This document shows, piece by piece, positions 28,857 to 41,600 of a stretch of DNA of 64,000 nucleotides; the first letter of the stretch is position 1; the number at the start of each line of letters is the position of its first letter. The translations under genes and the position numbers were made by a program. The notes below the pieces were generated by a model. It was given only the letters and a program-made list of their open reading frames with translations. It did not search any database and was not told the origin of the DNA. This stretch comes from Echinarachnius parma (lineage: Eukaryota; Echinodermata; Echinoidea; Clypeasteroida; Echinarachniidae), in contig JBAMJV010002982.1 of the NCBI GenBank assembly GCA_037951105.1, positions 62,001 through 126,000 of the forward strand, written 5' to 3'.

Positions 28857-30420
28857 CCTTGATCGTGGGAAAAAAAGAGAACGGATAAAGAGTAACATTC
28901 TGATGTACAGTGTGTCCCAGAAAAATGATGATGCTAGTATGATCCTAGACCTTGAACGTGGGAAGGGAATAATGGGCAAAATTATGATGTACAGTGTGTC
29001 TCATAAAATGATGGTACATTGGTCGCCGTTTAATTGAAAGGTATATTTTACCCTTTAATAGGTGTACCCAATTAAGTGGTGACAATTTCTTTAAGAAATG
29101 TATGGTTAAATGCTACCCCAAAAGTGGGGACTCAAGTTGTAACATGAATTGCTAAAATGATAAACTTGGAATCTTGTTGGATGATACCTTACATAAATGA
29201 CTATTTAACCAATTCTCAAATGATACCAATCGTGATTGCAGTATCGTACAGAAGTAATATGAAAATCATCGAAAATGACTGAAAATGAGCAAAGAAAAAT
29301 CGTCTTCGCCAGGAATCGATTTATTGTACAGTGTGCCCAAGAAAAAAAGAGACCCTAATTTAAACATGAATAACTGAAGTAATGAAATTGGAATCGTATG
29401 ACATGTATTTGACCCAGGGCTCGACACCCTCGCACTGGCCCGCTGGCCCAGGGCCAGTGAAAATGCACTTCGGGCCAGCAAAAATGTATAAAAGTCATAC
29501 TTTGGTGGCCCGAACGGGCAAGCAGATTTTTTTAACCCAACATTGACAAATTTAAAAATCTTGTTTTCTTCCATGTCATTCTTTATCTATATTCACATGT
29601 TTGATCAAGAAAGAGTGATATTTTGAAAAGCAAAAAGTTTACTCATGAAATATCATTTTAGGGCCAGTAAATTTTTCTTTCGGGCCACCAGAAAAGGGGA
29701 AGGAATTATTTCACTGGCCCGACCGGACCACTGACAAAAAATGTTAGTGTGGAGCCCTGATTTGACCTCCTTTCAAACAATGCCAAACATGAATTTTAGT
29801 CTCGTGCAGGAATAACCTAGAAAAAACAAAATGTTCTATTGTTCAGTGTGTTCCAGAAAAGGGAGACCCACCTTTAAACATGTCCTTAACCAACTAATGA
29901 ATATGTGATCATATTGCATAGTTACTAAATTTTAAGATAACCTAATTTCTTGTTTGATTTATTCCAGACGTATGATGATAGTATCGGACATGAATGAACA
30001 AAGATAACCTAGAAAAATCAGAAAAATATTTACTATTGAAATGTATGTCACAGAAAAAGAAAGACTTGATTGTAAACATGATCATTTGGTCGATAAAAAA
30101 CTGGGGATGTGTAACAAATGCAATTAGGAGAAACAATTTTTCTATTGTATTGAAAATGGACATGGGTATTTCGTTAAAACTAAAGACAAACCAGTGAGAA
30201 CATAATATACATATTTTTTTATTTCATAGAGTAATTAGAATAAGGCCACAAAAAAAAATTTGTTTGATTGCCGTAACGGGCAACCAAAAATTAGGGTAGG
30301 TCGGTAGGGATTTTTTTCTTCTTTTTTTTTTCTTTTTTTTTTTCTTCGCACAAATACACAAAAACACACACATAACACATCGCAATTGCAAATTCTATTG
30401 CAATTTTTTATTTATTTATT
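28857..30420. repeat. Intergenic; dispersed TGTACAGTGTGTCCCAGAAA repeats
   Basis: Short repeated words (GTACAGTGTGTCCCAGAAAA and variants) recur near 28910, 28988, 29324 and 29848, each followed by a slightly different sequence. No PINK1 polyadenylation signal stands out. No gene. Confidence 0.5.
29415..29759. mobile_element. hAT-type short element
   Basis: Ends CAGGGCTCGACAC and GTGTGGAGCCCTG, flanked by the exact 8-bp duplication ATTTGACC at 29407-29414 and 29760-29767. The body is repeated GGGCCAG/CTGGCCC words. It is non-coding and 345 bp long. Confidence 0.88.
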
Positions 30421-30427
30421 TATTTTT

Positions 30428-31427
30428 ATGCCTCCGCAACGAAGTAGCCGGAGGCATTATGTTTTCGGGTTGTCCGTCCGTCCGTCCGTACGTACGTACG
30501 TCCGTACGTACGTCCGTACGTACGTCCGTCCGTACGTCCCGTTCTCGTGATCGCGTTATCTCAAGAACCGATTGACGGATTTTCACCAAACTTGGGTCAT
30601 GTATGTATCTTGGGGTGCCAATGATCTGATTAGATTTTGGGGTCATGAGGTCAAAGGTCAAAGGTCACAGAGCTCATTATATATGCAAAAATAGCTCGTG
30701 ATCACGTTATCTCAAGAAGGGATTGACAGATTCTGACCAAACTTGGTACATGTATGTATCTTGGGGGGCCGATGATCTGATTAGATTTTGGGGTCATGAG
30801 GTCAAAGGTCAAACGTCACAGAGCTCATTATATATGCAAAAATAGCTCGTGATCGCGTTATCTCAAGAAGGGTTTGACAGATTCTGACCAAACTTGGTAC
30901 ATGTATGTATCTTGGGGGGCCGATGATCTGATTAGATTTTGGGGTCATGAGGTCAAAGGTCAAAGGTCACAGAGCTCATTATATATGCAAAAATAGCTTG
31001 TGATCGCGTTATCTCAAGAAGGGATTGACAGATTGTGACCAAACTTGGTACATGTATGTTCCTTGGAGAGCCAATGAACTGATTAGATTTTGGGGGTCAT
31101 GAGGTCAAAGGTCACAGGGCTCATTATATGTAAAAATAGCTTGAGATTGGAAATCTCAAGAACTGAATATCAGATTTCAATCCAACTTGATACCTGAATG
31201 TATTTTAGGGAACAATTGTAGTCATTAGATTTTGGGGTCATGAGGGCAAAGGTCAAGGTCACTTATAGCTCATAAGTGTGATACATCAAGATCTAAAAGA
31301 CAGAGTACCATCAAAATTTAGTTGACAGAATTAATTCTGTGTACATGTTGATTTGGGCTTGATATGAATAAATTGCGTAATGGCGGAGGCATCATTTTCG
31401 ACTGCGCGCAGTCGAAGATCCATCTAG
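30428..31427 (+). mobile_element. Helentron-like non-autonomous element, copy 2
   Basis: It has the same plan as copy 1: ATGCCTCCGC start, GTCCGTACG microsatellite, three to four tandem units of about 150 bp with AGGTCAAAGGTCA sites, inverted GCGGAGGCAT at 31383-31392, hairpin TCGACTGCGCGCAGTCGA, CATCTAG end, T-rich flanks. Confidence 0.72.
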
Positions 31428-32732
31428 TTTATTATTATTTTATTTTTTATTTTTTTCAGAAAAAACCTCTAGGTTCGGCGCGCATTAGCGCCGGTATTTT
31501 TAGGGGCGGGCGGGTTACGCCAATCCAACCATTTATTTTTCATGGCCTAAGGATGCTCAATAGATGAAAACTGTAAACATTAATTTGCAGTTCAAGCTAT
31601 GTATGATCACATGTTTATCTGCAAAATTGAAAATTTGCAATATATACGAAATAAGCATCTTAAAGCCAAATAACAGTATTGGGAAAGTTACCCAAAGTAT
31701 CTATGGAATATTGGCCAAACTAGTTGATCAATATTGTTGAAATGGTATAAAAAAGGGCTTGTGTGGTAAAATCTTAACTTTAGTATCTATAAATGCAGAA
31801 ATATCAGTTGAAACTTCTATGCATCCCACCAGCACGTTGCTCAGATTGGGCCTATTTTCACCGCCGTTCGCCCCTCTCCACCGGGTTGGGTATTGATCCG
31901 ACAAGCCAGTATGCCGTGCTTATGTATGCTTGCATAGCTTTTGTATGCTTGCATAGATTTTGCATGCAGCATATAATGCGGTTGCATTGAATCTATGGTA
32001 ATAATATATTTCATTTTGAACGTTTTATTGCTCAAATAATCAATTTCAAAGCAGTTTTTGTCCAAGTCTTTACATTAACAGATAAGTTATGATATATTCT
32101 TTGACATGGTAGTTGATAAAAGTGTATTTGTCATTTTTTTTGTGTGTGTGGGGCATTTCCCAATACTGTTTTTGGCTTTAACATCTCTTATGAACATTTG
32201 CATGCATCCGCCTTGAAATGTTTGTTAGTCCGTTCAGTTCTTGTTATCACAATTCTCAAGAACTCTAAAATATGTTTTCAGGACAAAGTGAAAGCAATAA
32301 TGAAAAATAATTATTATACATTTACATTCTTATTTGTAAGATATAACTTTATCTTTAAAAATATGATTCTAGAGATACAAAAACTAATCCATGGCTGACT
32401 AATGTTTGCTGAGGTTTCTGACAGTATTGTAAATAGTTACAGTTTTAAACATTAAAGTACATAGTTATATGTGTATTTTTAAAACTCTTTATATTGAGCA
32501 TTTCATGTATAGATCATAATACACATTTATCCAATGTTAAGTATTTGTTTAGCCCTATGGAGGGATGTTCAATGTTTCATCATGTATTGAGATTATACAC
32601 AATCCTATGTTAAATTTCTTTTCTAAATATATTACAGTACAAGTTTTGTTCATTTTACTATAATTACCAGGAAATAATTGCATTGAATTTATGGTTACAT
32701 GTAATCTTTGATTATATTTAATCACGACTGTG
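31428..32732. other. Intergenic, no gene seen
   Basis: AT-rich DNA. Small repeats include two ATGCTTGCATAG words at about 31927 and 31947. No coding signal is supported. Confidence 0.45.
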
Positions 32733-32858
32733 ACTACTCTCTGCGACTGCGGAGAGACTCGGACGATGGACCACATCTTGCGGTGTGGCGGGACGGGTTG
32801 CACAGATGAAGACCTGGCCTTTGTAAATGAGACGGCCATTGCAGACATCGAGCGATGA
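32733..32858 (+). pseudogene. 3' end of a non-LTR retrotransposon ORF
   Basis: In one frame the DNA encodes CDCGETRTMDHILRC, then CTDEDLAFVNETAIADIER and a stop. A cysteine motif with DHIL and C is the usual C-terminal tail after the reverse transcriptase of many invertebrate non-LTR elements. Upstream RT sequence is missing, so this is a 5'-truncated relic. Confidence 0.55.
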
Positions 32859-33339
32859 AACAACTTTATTTAGGAACTTTAAATTAATCTTGATCTAATT
32901 AAGGAGACACGAACGAACAAACGAGTGTCCAGACTCCAGGGGAAACATATAGTTATGATATTATCAGCTAATTTTACACAAGCATGCTTCTGATTGAATA
33001 AACAAATATTTATTTTTACTTAAAATAACAAAAAGCATATTTCGTTCCACTTTTTATGTAAAACGAATTATTGTGTGTTTTTTTTATGATTATACTTGTG
33101 TTTTGTAATGTGAGTGTGTGTGTGTTATTGTATTTGAGGGGATGTGTTTGTGTGTGTATGAATGAATGTGTGTGTGATATTGTTTAATGCAGAAACATAA
33201 GTAGAAATTTCCATGAGCGAAGCTGAGATTGGGCCAACCTTTCACATCAAGTCTTAATTTTGCAGAGCACTCTTTCCCATTTAGGAAATATATGAAAGGT
33301 TTGGTAAAATGCTACCCTAGCCTACCCGACCATTTGTGT

Positions 33340-33670
33340 ACATTTGGTGTTCCCCGGACACATAGGGAGGGGGCAGCATGCAGGATTGGCATTTGACATT
33401 GGAATTCCAGTAATGATGGCATAGGGGAAGTTGCCGCCACTCCCCCCCCCCCCCTCCCCTTCCCCCTCCCCACCCCTTAACCATACAGCACTAACTGCCT
33501 TGCCTATATAAATATCGTGAGATTATTCTGAACAATGGAAAATCTGTAACGATTTATCGTGTTGGTGTCATGATTATGGAACAGGTGTTTTAGTCATGGT
33601 GAAATGATGTGCATTCCTTTCCCCGGTGATCACACATCCTTCGGAAATGTTGAACTAGATATCGACGTTT
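33340..33670. repeat. Local duplication, paired with 35140-35810
   Basis: CACCCCTTAACCATACAGCACTAACTGCC and GAGATTATTCTGAACAATGGAAAATC through TCGGAAATGTTGAACTAGAT recur at 35584-35803. This copy lacks the element found at 35216-35580 and so shows its empty site. Confidence 0.75.
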
Positions 33671-35117
33671 ATGAAGTTTGAAGTTTTATTAACAAAAAAA
33701 ACAAAAAACAATATCGTATATCATGTACATTATAAGATACATCCAAGACATATTATTAAAATACAAACTGTAAACGATTACTTTATATTTATACAAAAGG
33801 TAAAATTGTTGTTAAAGAGAACCGAAAGTTAGCACAAGTGCTAGTCGAGATCATTTCTCTCTATTATCTAGTATTACAAAAGCTTATATAATAATTCTTA
33901 AAACTACATCGTATACATTAAAATGAAATCATAACTTATGTAAAAGATAAATTATTTGTCCAACAAATAAATTGTGAGGGTCTTACGAAATGAATATCTT
34001 GTTTTTTGTTCTTTCAGCTATTCCAAAGCTTTGGTCCAACAAAAGAAATGGAGAGTGTACCTTGTGTCGTCTTACAAATTGGCAAGCGTAGCATTGAGTT
34101 TTCTTTCCCTCTTGTTTCATAAGTATGGTGTAAAATTTGACAATATTCTAATAATGAGTGTGGTAAATTTCCTACGTACAAATCGTATACAAATGTTGCA
34201 ACTGCAAGTTCATGCAAACTAAAAACATCTAATATCCCCAATTGTTTTTTCACAGTGGTTTCGATGATGTCCCCAATAATGAAAATGTAATAGCTCGCAT
34301 AGCCATTTTTTGAGCTAAATGAATACAATTCAAGTGAGATTTATAACTGCTTCCCCACACCTCAATTTCATAGAGAATGTGAGGTTGTATAAACGATTTA
34401 TACAAAAGCACAAGAATATACAGAGGCACAAAATATCTCAATTTAAATAGCAAACCCATTTTTATGCCTCCGCCAACGAAGTGGCCGGAGGCATTATGTT
34501 TTCGGGTTGTCCGTCCGTCCGTCCGTCCGTCCGTCGCGATATCTCAAGAACCGGTTGACGGATCAATTTCAAACTTGGTATGAGTGTACATAGTGGGGTG
34601 GCAATGATCTGATTAGATTTTGGGGTTCATGAGGTCAAAGGTCAAGGTCACAGGACTCAATATATATGCGAAAATGAACTGAATGTCAGATTTTAATCAG
34701 ACTTGGTACCTGAATGATTCTTAGGGAGCCAATGTAGCCATCAAAGTTTGGGGTAATGAGGTTGAGGTCAAGGTCACAGGACTCATTATTATACATGCAA
34801 AATATCTTGTAATGGCAAAATCTCAAGAACTAAATGTCAAATTTCAAGCAAACTTGGTACCTGAATGATTCTTAGGGAGCCAATGTAGCCATCAAAGTTT
34901 GGGGTCATATGGTCAAGGTCACCGGACTCAAAATATATGAAGGAAAAAAAAAAAAAAACATTCAGTGCATGTTAATTTGGGATTGATTTTAAAATCGCGT
35001 GATAGCGGAGGCATAATTTTCGACTGCGCGCAGTCGAAGATCCATCTAGTTCTACGAATACACTTATTTACAAAGTCAATGTGATTTGTCCAAGTCAATG
35101 TACTATCAATCAGCGGC
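33671..35117 (-). pseudogene. 5'-truncated LINE reverse transcriptase, minus strand
   Basis: On the minus strand, from 35117 down: LIDSTLTWTNHIDFVNKCI, then (after a Helentron-like insertion at 34464-35049) GLLFKLRYFVPLYILVLLYK, FIQPHILYEIEVWGSSY, and a broken C-terminus with SFVGPKLWNS. This is the thumb and C-terminal region of a CR1/L2-type RT. There are frameshifts and no catalytic core. It is related to but distinct from the intact element at 15269-20069. Confidence 0.75.
34464..35049 (+). mobile_element. Helentron-like non-autonomous element, copy 3
   Basis: Short version with ATGCCTCCGC start, GTCC repeats, about two internal units, inverted repeat near 35006, hairpin and CATCTAG terminus. 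It lies inside the minus-strand LINE relic, so it inserted after that LINE. Confidence 0.72.
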
Positions 35118-35215
35118 ATAACAACGCGAGGCCGCAAGTCCCTTTTTGACATTTTAATTCCATTCATGATGGCATGGGGGTAGTTGCCACCCCCCCCCCC
35201 TCCCCTGCCCCCTCC

Positions 35216-35580
35216 CCAGGTCGAAAAAAACAGTTGAAAATTAGTTGCCAACTGGTACCAGTTGATACCACCAGTTGGCTCAACTGGTTTCAATATGGAA
35301 ATTGGTACACTGGAATCAACTGGAATCAATTGGAATCGAGTAAGAATCCAGTAAGGCTTACCAGTAAGAAGACCAGTTAAAGTAGTTGGTTCCAACTGGT
35401 ATTTTGAATTGGTTTCAACTGGTATTTATATTGGTTTTAACTGGACTGCTGCATCTATCCATTTATCTTTACTGGGAACCGGGAATGTAAACTGCTACCG
35501 CTTGATGCCAGTTAAAACCACTAAAAACCAGTTGAATTTCCAACTGGTTTCAACTGGTTTCAACTGTTTTTTCGACCTGG
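35216..35580. mobile_element. Inverted-repeat element built of AACTGG/CCAGTT words
   Basis: Ends CCAGGTCGAAAAAAACAGTT and AACTGTTTTTTCGACCTGG. Nearly the whole interior is permuted AACTGG, CCAGTT, GGTTTCAACTGG and GGAATCAACTGG. The paralogous segment at 33430-33480 lacks it, and a TCCCC repeat on each side is a possible target duplication. Confidence 0.78.
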
Positions 35581-35582
35581 GT

Positions 35583-36628
35583 CCCCACCCCTTAACCATA
35601 CGGCACTAACTGCCTTGCCTATTGTTCTACTGCCTGCTTTTAATAGTGCAAAATACCGTGAGATTATTCTGAACAATAGAAAATCTGTAACGATTTATCG
35701 TGTTGGTGTCATGATAAAGGAACAGGTGTTTTTGTCACGGTTAAATGATGTGCATTCCTTTCCCCGGCGATCACACATCCTTCGGAAATGTTGAACTAGA
35801 TAATGATGTTTATCAGCGGCATAACAACGCGAGGCCGCCCCCCCCCCCCCCCCCCACAATAATTTGTCAAAAACAATAAAGAATTTAAAGTGACAATCTG
35901 TGAAAAATAGAGAAATACATGAGGTGCGCCCCCCCCCCCCCCCCCCCTCCCTCCCCAATCAGTCCCACCACACTGCGCTACAGACGTTGATTGTGCAAGA
36001 TTGTACAGCGGTGACACAAAATCACAAGTTTACAACATCTCGATTGGACAATGATAATTGCTCCAGGGTTATCCATTCTGATAAAATTTAGGTTTAGGTC
36101 TTAGCATCGATATAAAAATATGGGGTCTAGGTCACAAAATAACAGATCAAATAGCTGATTATTCTGTCGCTTTGATTTTTATTCTGATGTGCATAATGTG
36201 ATGTACTAGGTTCGAGAAGAAAAAGAACCTAGTTCGTCTGTGTGCATGAGCTATGACTGTCACATAAACAAGACCACCTTTTATCGTCCTATCCGAAGGA
36301 CACAATGTTTTCCGTTGAACCCCCCTCTTGATAACCACTTCTCTTGATAACCAGGTTGAAAAGAAATTGATACTAAAAACGTAGTCTACTGAATCAGTAA
36401 ACTATTCAGTAAAGCATAACGAATCGGTATGATTTATGAAATGTAAAACTTTGAAGCTCTTATAACAAAGGCTTAATTCTTATTAGACCTAGGTAACGAC
36501 TCTTCAGTCACGGTATGGGTCTATATAAGTATGAACTATGACCAATAGTGGCGCACTTAGGGGCCACATTAGGGGCGTTCCCAATGTTGGAGGATTTGTC
36601 CCCCCATTTCCCTCCACCTCAGGGCCTC
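35583..36628. other. Intergenic with C homopolymers
   Basis: The first 220 bp are the duplicate of 33340-33670. C runs lie at 35837-35855 and 35929-35946. No gene is seen. Confidence 0.5.
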
Positions 36629-37288
36629 AGAAGAAGAAGAAGAAGAAGAAGAAGAAGAAGAAGAAGAAGAAGAAGAAGAAGAAGAAGAAGAAGAAGAAGA
36701 AGAAGAAGAAGAAGAGAAGAAGAAGAAGAAGAAGAAGAAGAAGAAGAAGAAGAAGAAGAAGAAGAAGAAGAAGAAGAAGAAGAAGAAGAAGAAGAAGAAG
36801 AAGAAGAAGAAGAAGAAGAAGAAGAAGAAGAGAAGAAGAAGAAGAAGAAGAAGAAGAAGAAGAAGAAGAAGAAGAAGAAGAAGAAGAAGAAGAAGAAGAA
36901 GAAGAAGAGAAGAAGAAGAGAGGAGGAGGAGGAGGAGGAGGAGGAGGAGGAGGAGGAGGAGGAGGAGGAGGAGGAGGAGGAGGAGGAGGAGGAGGAGGAG
37001 GAGGAGGAGGAGGAGGAGGAGGAGGAGGAGGAGGAGGAGGAGGAGGAGGAGGAGGAGGAGGAGAAGAAGAAGAAGAAGAAGAAGAAGAAGAAGAAGAAGA
37101 AGAAGAAGAAGAAGAGAAGAAGAAGAAGAAGAAGAAGAAGAAGAAGAAGAAGAAGAAGAAGAAGAAGAAGAAGAAGAAGAAGAAGAAGAAGAAGAAGAAG
37201 AAGAAGAAGAAGAAGAAGAAGAAGAAGAAGAAGAAAGAAGAAGAAGAAGAAGAAGAAGAAGAAGAAGAAGAAGAAGAAGAAGAAGAAG
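36629..37288 (+). repeat. 660-bp purine microsatellite (AAG)n-(AGG)n-(AAG)n
   Basis: All purine on the + strand. (AAG) repeats flank a core of about 48 AGG units at roughly 36920-37062, with single-base phase slips at 36713, 36831, 36907, 36917, 37114 and 37234. It produces only artefactual Lys/Arg/Glu/Gly frames. Confidence 0.95.
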
Positions 37289-38340
37289 CTTCCAAATAAT
37301 TGTGTGTCATTGAAAGAACACCTTAAGCGTTGTTTCAATGTAATCTAATGATGATGTGGACTTGTTACAAACAATAAATCACATACGATTTTAGGATGGA
37401 AGGTGGTAAAGACATTCTTATGTCTGGTTGACGTGAAAGAAAAGATATAGGAAAATAATAATTATGAGGGCAAACGACCTCGGCCGCTCAGCCCCCACAC
37501 CCCCCCCCCCCCCCCCCCCCAAAAAAAAATATATCATGACAGTAAAATGGACAAAACATTAATTTTATTGAGCGATTTTTCACCTTGCGATCAAGCAGAT
37601 GCCCATCCTTTTATAATTATAGTTCATGGTTGAAAGTGTCCACTAATTCCCGACGGACTATTTTAAAATAATATATAATTATAAGTGTCATATTATATTT
37701 GTCGTTGTCAATATTCAATTCCAGCACGGCAAGCGGAGAGAGCATGGACAAAAGCGAGTGGAATCGTTACTTTGACAACTAGGTTGAGATTTAAAATACT
37801 TACAATGTGGGGGAAAAAAAACATCGAACAAAAGAATTAGATGCACAGAATATTAATCCACTCTCCTCGAGTTTCCGTATGAAGGTCATGCAATCAATAC
37901 GAATTTGGGGAGGAACTATTTTATTTGGTGATTTATACCATTGATAAAGTGTCATTTTGTACTATCATTTACAATAATGTGTTAGTGTTCAAGGGGACAG
38001 TCAGACGAATGTGTAATGCCACTGTCGGCCCACTGATGTATGGATCGGGAGGGGGCGCAGTTCGCGAACACAAAATAACATTAAAATGTAAATTCATGTC
38101 TTATAATAATGACTAAAAACTATCGATATGCAAGATGCAAATTAGAATAAGTTGCCTCAAGCTGCCGGTGCATCGTGTACAAATTTGCACTACAAATTCT
38201 TAGTGGGTGGCGGATGTATAATGGTTTTAAATCTATGGTCATGCGGAGACCATCATGGGCCTAATGGTGACGTGCGCAAATTGGGTGGCGATCAGAGATC
38301 ACACTTTCGATGCTAGCTAGGAATGGTGGCGGATGTCGCC
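37289..38340. other. Intergenic region before the HYR gene
   Basis: No gene is supported. There is a C run followed by an A run at 37501-37529; the rest is AT-rich. Confidence 0.45.
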
Positions 38341-38347
38341 TTTTAGT

Positions 38348-38480
38348 CACGTGATCACGTTGTTGTGACCAATGAGGAACGAGGACGGTACTTTTTATGG
38401 GACGGCTTCTGAGCGCGCGCCGTGAAGGAGTAGGCATCAATAAAACCTCCCTCTCGGACCCATCCTCTTCAGTTCTCGTC
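38348..38480 (+). promoter_or_regulatory. Candidate promoter of the HYR gene
   Basis: CACGTG (38348-38353) and CCAAT (38369-38373) precede an AATAAAA TATA-like word (about 38439-38445). An initiator-like TTCAGTTC at 38468-38475 lies about 30 bp further on, the right spacing for a TATA promoter. That would give a leader of about 120 nt before the ATG at 38594. Confidence 0.35.
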
Positions 38481-38593
38481 TGAATCTGGACCTGGACGAG
38501 CGAGGAGCTGAATTATATCCACAATTTCTGCCGATTATCATTGATCAGTCAGTCAGTCGTTGCTCTTTAGTTTGTGGCAAGTGAGTTTCAAGG

Positions 38594-38666
38594 ATGATTC
38601 GGATCGGGATTCTGTTGGCATTTGTTGCCTTCAGTGGAGTTCATGGTAACGTCTACCAAGAAACTG
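38594..38666 (+). CDS. HYR gene exon 1: signal peptide
   Basis: Encodes MIRIGILLAFVAFSGVHG then NVYQETG, ending in phase 1 at ACTG|gtaagc. A hydrophobic core of about ten residues with a small residue before the likely cleavage (after VHG) makes a classical secretion signal. The ATG follows the only leader with promoter-like sequence upstream. Confidence 0.85.
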
Positions 38667-41600
38667 GTAAGCATTTTCTCCCGCCCAGATTTCTATAATA
38701 ATAACAATTCTTCAGTTTATTCAATTCCGTAGAAAACGTAAATTCTAGTATCCATATCGCAAATCATACAGAATGGATACCAGAGGCGCGTAGCCACCAG
38801 AGTCCAGAGCCGATGTTCCTATACAAATCGGACTAGCTAAGTTCCATTCTAAGTCTAGTTTAGATGTCAGGGCTAAGTTAGAACTAAAAATCAGTCCCTG
38901 TATTCCGGCGGATGAAACATATCAACTGCATGAGACTGCGTCCGCATGGCTCCGCTGGCAATCTCTATAGTATGCGGTGGTAGAAGACGGTCGTAACTAT
39001 AAAAGTTAACACCATTGAAAGTTAGGCATATCTTATTGGAGCTAAGTAAGCGATTTACTTAGTTATAACATATAGTAACTTAATTTTAGTAACTAAAACA
39101 TGTCAGATATCGTTAAAAACAAGTAAATAATCAACCATAATAGTATAGTAGAGTTATTTTGTATAATGCGCTTCTAAAAAGACTTTTGCGAGGTGTAGAT
39201 GAAAATTGAATGTTTGAACTGCAAAATCTCACAATGTTGAAAACAGAGCAACGATTTTTAAATTGTTTTCAAAATCACAATCCGTCCAGAAATGACTGGC
39301 GAATCCATAAATAAAAGTTATTCGTAAAAATGACCATGCTTTCAGCAGCGTTTATATTGACATGATACTTATCCCTCTTTTGAAGGGAGAGAGTTTTGTT
39401 TTACCACTTACCCCTCCCTTTTTATATTAGCGCTGTATACATAGTCCTAGCCCAAGAAACAAAAACAAAGGTCATTTACCAGGGGGGTGCTTCACAAAGA
39501 TTCTAAGTTGAACTGACGCTAAGTTGGACTTAAAAAGTATGGAAAGCCATTAATTTCTTTTTAAAATGGGTGTAAAAGTCCCTTTTCAAAGGCATAGAAT
39601 GTTGATTCGAATCATGTTTATTTTCTATTATCAAGGGGATTTCATGTTATTAATGTAAAATTTATGAAAGGTCTAAAATACTTGCATTTTTGCTTTTGAA
39701 TATATTTTATTCCAAGGATACAAATCCCTACAAATAGCTTTTCAACTTAGAGAATAAGTTCAACTTAGGATCTTGGTGAAACACTCCACAGGACTTTACC
39801 ATAGTAATTTTTTGAACAATCCAAGAAAAATAATACCGTCATTTTCTAGAATCAAGACTGGCCTCAGCTAGCGAAATTTATAAAAGAAAAACTAAATACA
39901 TACAAACAATTTGTATATCATTTCAATCTAACTGTATCTGATAATCTTTATATAACAACAAATTTGGCTACTGTATTCTTTATGAAGATGCGCGTTGTAG
40001 TTTTTAATATGTAGCACTGACGTATCCGCAATAGTTTGCCAACAGTTTGTAGGATATTTACTCTTTTTAATATCGAAGTGTTTGTAATTATATAATTAAT
40101 GCAATTTACCGTCATTATTTTGTTTCCAATAATCATATAGATGCTGTTGAGGAGAGTTTGCAACGTGTAATCATAATTCTAAGGTGGAATTCCACCCTGT
40201 ATTCACTGGCGTAAATCTGTTCGGAAAGCACAATGCTTTGGGGGGTCGAGCAATTGTTCACAAACAATGCTCGCCCCTCCAATGCATTGTGTTTTCCGAA
40301 CAGATTTACGCCAGTGCCTGTATTTGTGTTGTATATCTATAATGGTTCAAAGTGGATGATTTAGACAGCCTAACATCAGCATAATCAGTGAAAGTTTGAG
40401 CAATAAGTTAATAACCGTAAACAAAATTTTAAAAATACGGGATATTTACTGTGCATGATCATATGAACCTGATGACTGAACGGGAACCACTTTCATACAC
40501 TTTTTGTAATTATGCCTTTTTTTAAAAACAAAAACCCGTTTTTTCCTCAAACATTTTTAGAAAACGTACTCGCTGAATTCATAACTGTAGAAAATGCGTT
40601 TATTGTCACTATCAGCATTACTCGTATCTTGAAATCAAGTGAAGAAATGTATTTAACAAACAACAATCAATTTGGAATAAGTAATGATCTTGGTAAATTA
40701 CAACGATTGCGAAATTGAAAGAAAAAAACATGTCATTACTGATTCGTCAAAATCTAACTGATTGTTTCTTTATCCACCTCTTTGTATTGCAAACAAAATT
40801 AAAGGATGGAATTCCCATTTAACTTGTTCTTAATCTGTTTCTTTATTTGTATATCATATAGCCGTTTGACTCGTTTCACACGAACAAAAATTATTGTCTA
40901 GTTCAAGAAATACTATTTTCACACGGTCAACTTACCTTCTTTCTTTTTTTGACTTGACGTCAGGGATAAATTGTCTGATTTGTAATGTTTGATGATTCAT
41001 CTTGCCCGCGCATCTCTCCGTGTATATGTGTTATTTCGATATCCAAGCCTCAAGCTTGAATGAAGGTATGTCCTATTTAACCAATCATCAATAAATGATC
41101 ATATGCCACACAATATAATGATGAACAATAAATGATACCACACATAATTATATAACAAGGGTCTGATAGTATAGCCTACGGTTTGTTTATAAAATCTCGG
41201 CTACCCACGTGTACATGTATACGGGTGCTCGATTGTAACCATAATAAATCACACGCAGAAGAAAACCACATAGGTGCAAGGAAGGAGGGCGAGTTTCGGA
41301 CGAGTTCCCCTCTCGGGCTCTCACCCCTGTAAGTCAAGTTTACTAATATGTAAGTAAATCACGAGTATAATAATATAGAAGTTGTTCTCGAGCACCAACA
41401 AGCGATACGTGATCATGAGGACAACCTATTTATTAAATCTAATGTATTTTCTTTCACAGGCGGTGCAGCAGAGTGTACAGGTCTGGGCGTGCCCGCCGAT
41501 GGTTCCGCGGATGCAAGAGGCCAGAAGGTAACAGAAGGCAGCCTCTCAGCGTCACCGGGAGAAACCATACAGTTCACTTGCAATCCTGGGTACCTACTGA

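Larger units (their letters stand above)
38667..41459. other. HYR gene intron 1
   Basis: 2.8 kb with no other gene. It holds a short inverted-repeat element at 39480-39791 and a hairpin at 40204-40316. Confidence 0.6.

Noticed and set aside
36538-37348. Long Lys/Arg/Glu/Gly and Ser/Phe/Leu/Pro reading frames
   Set aside because: All are translations of the AAG/AGG microsatellite in different frames; no start context and no unique sequence.
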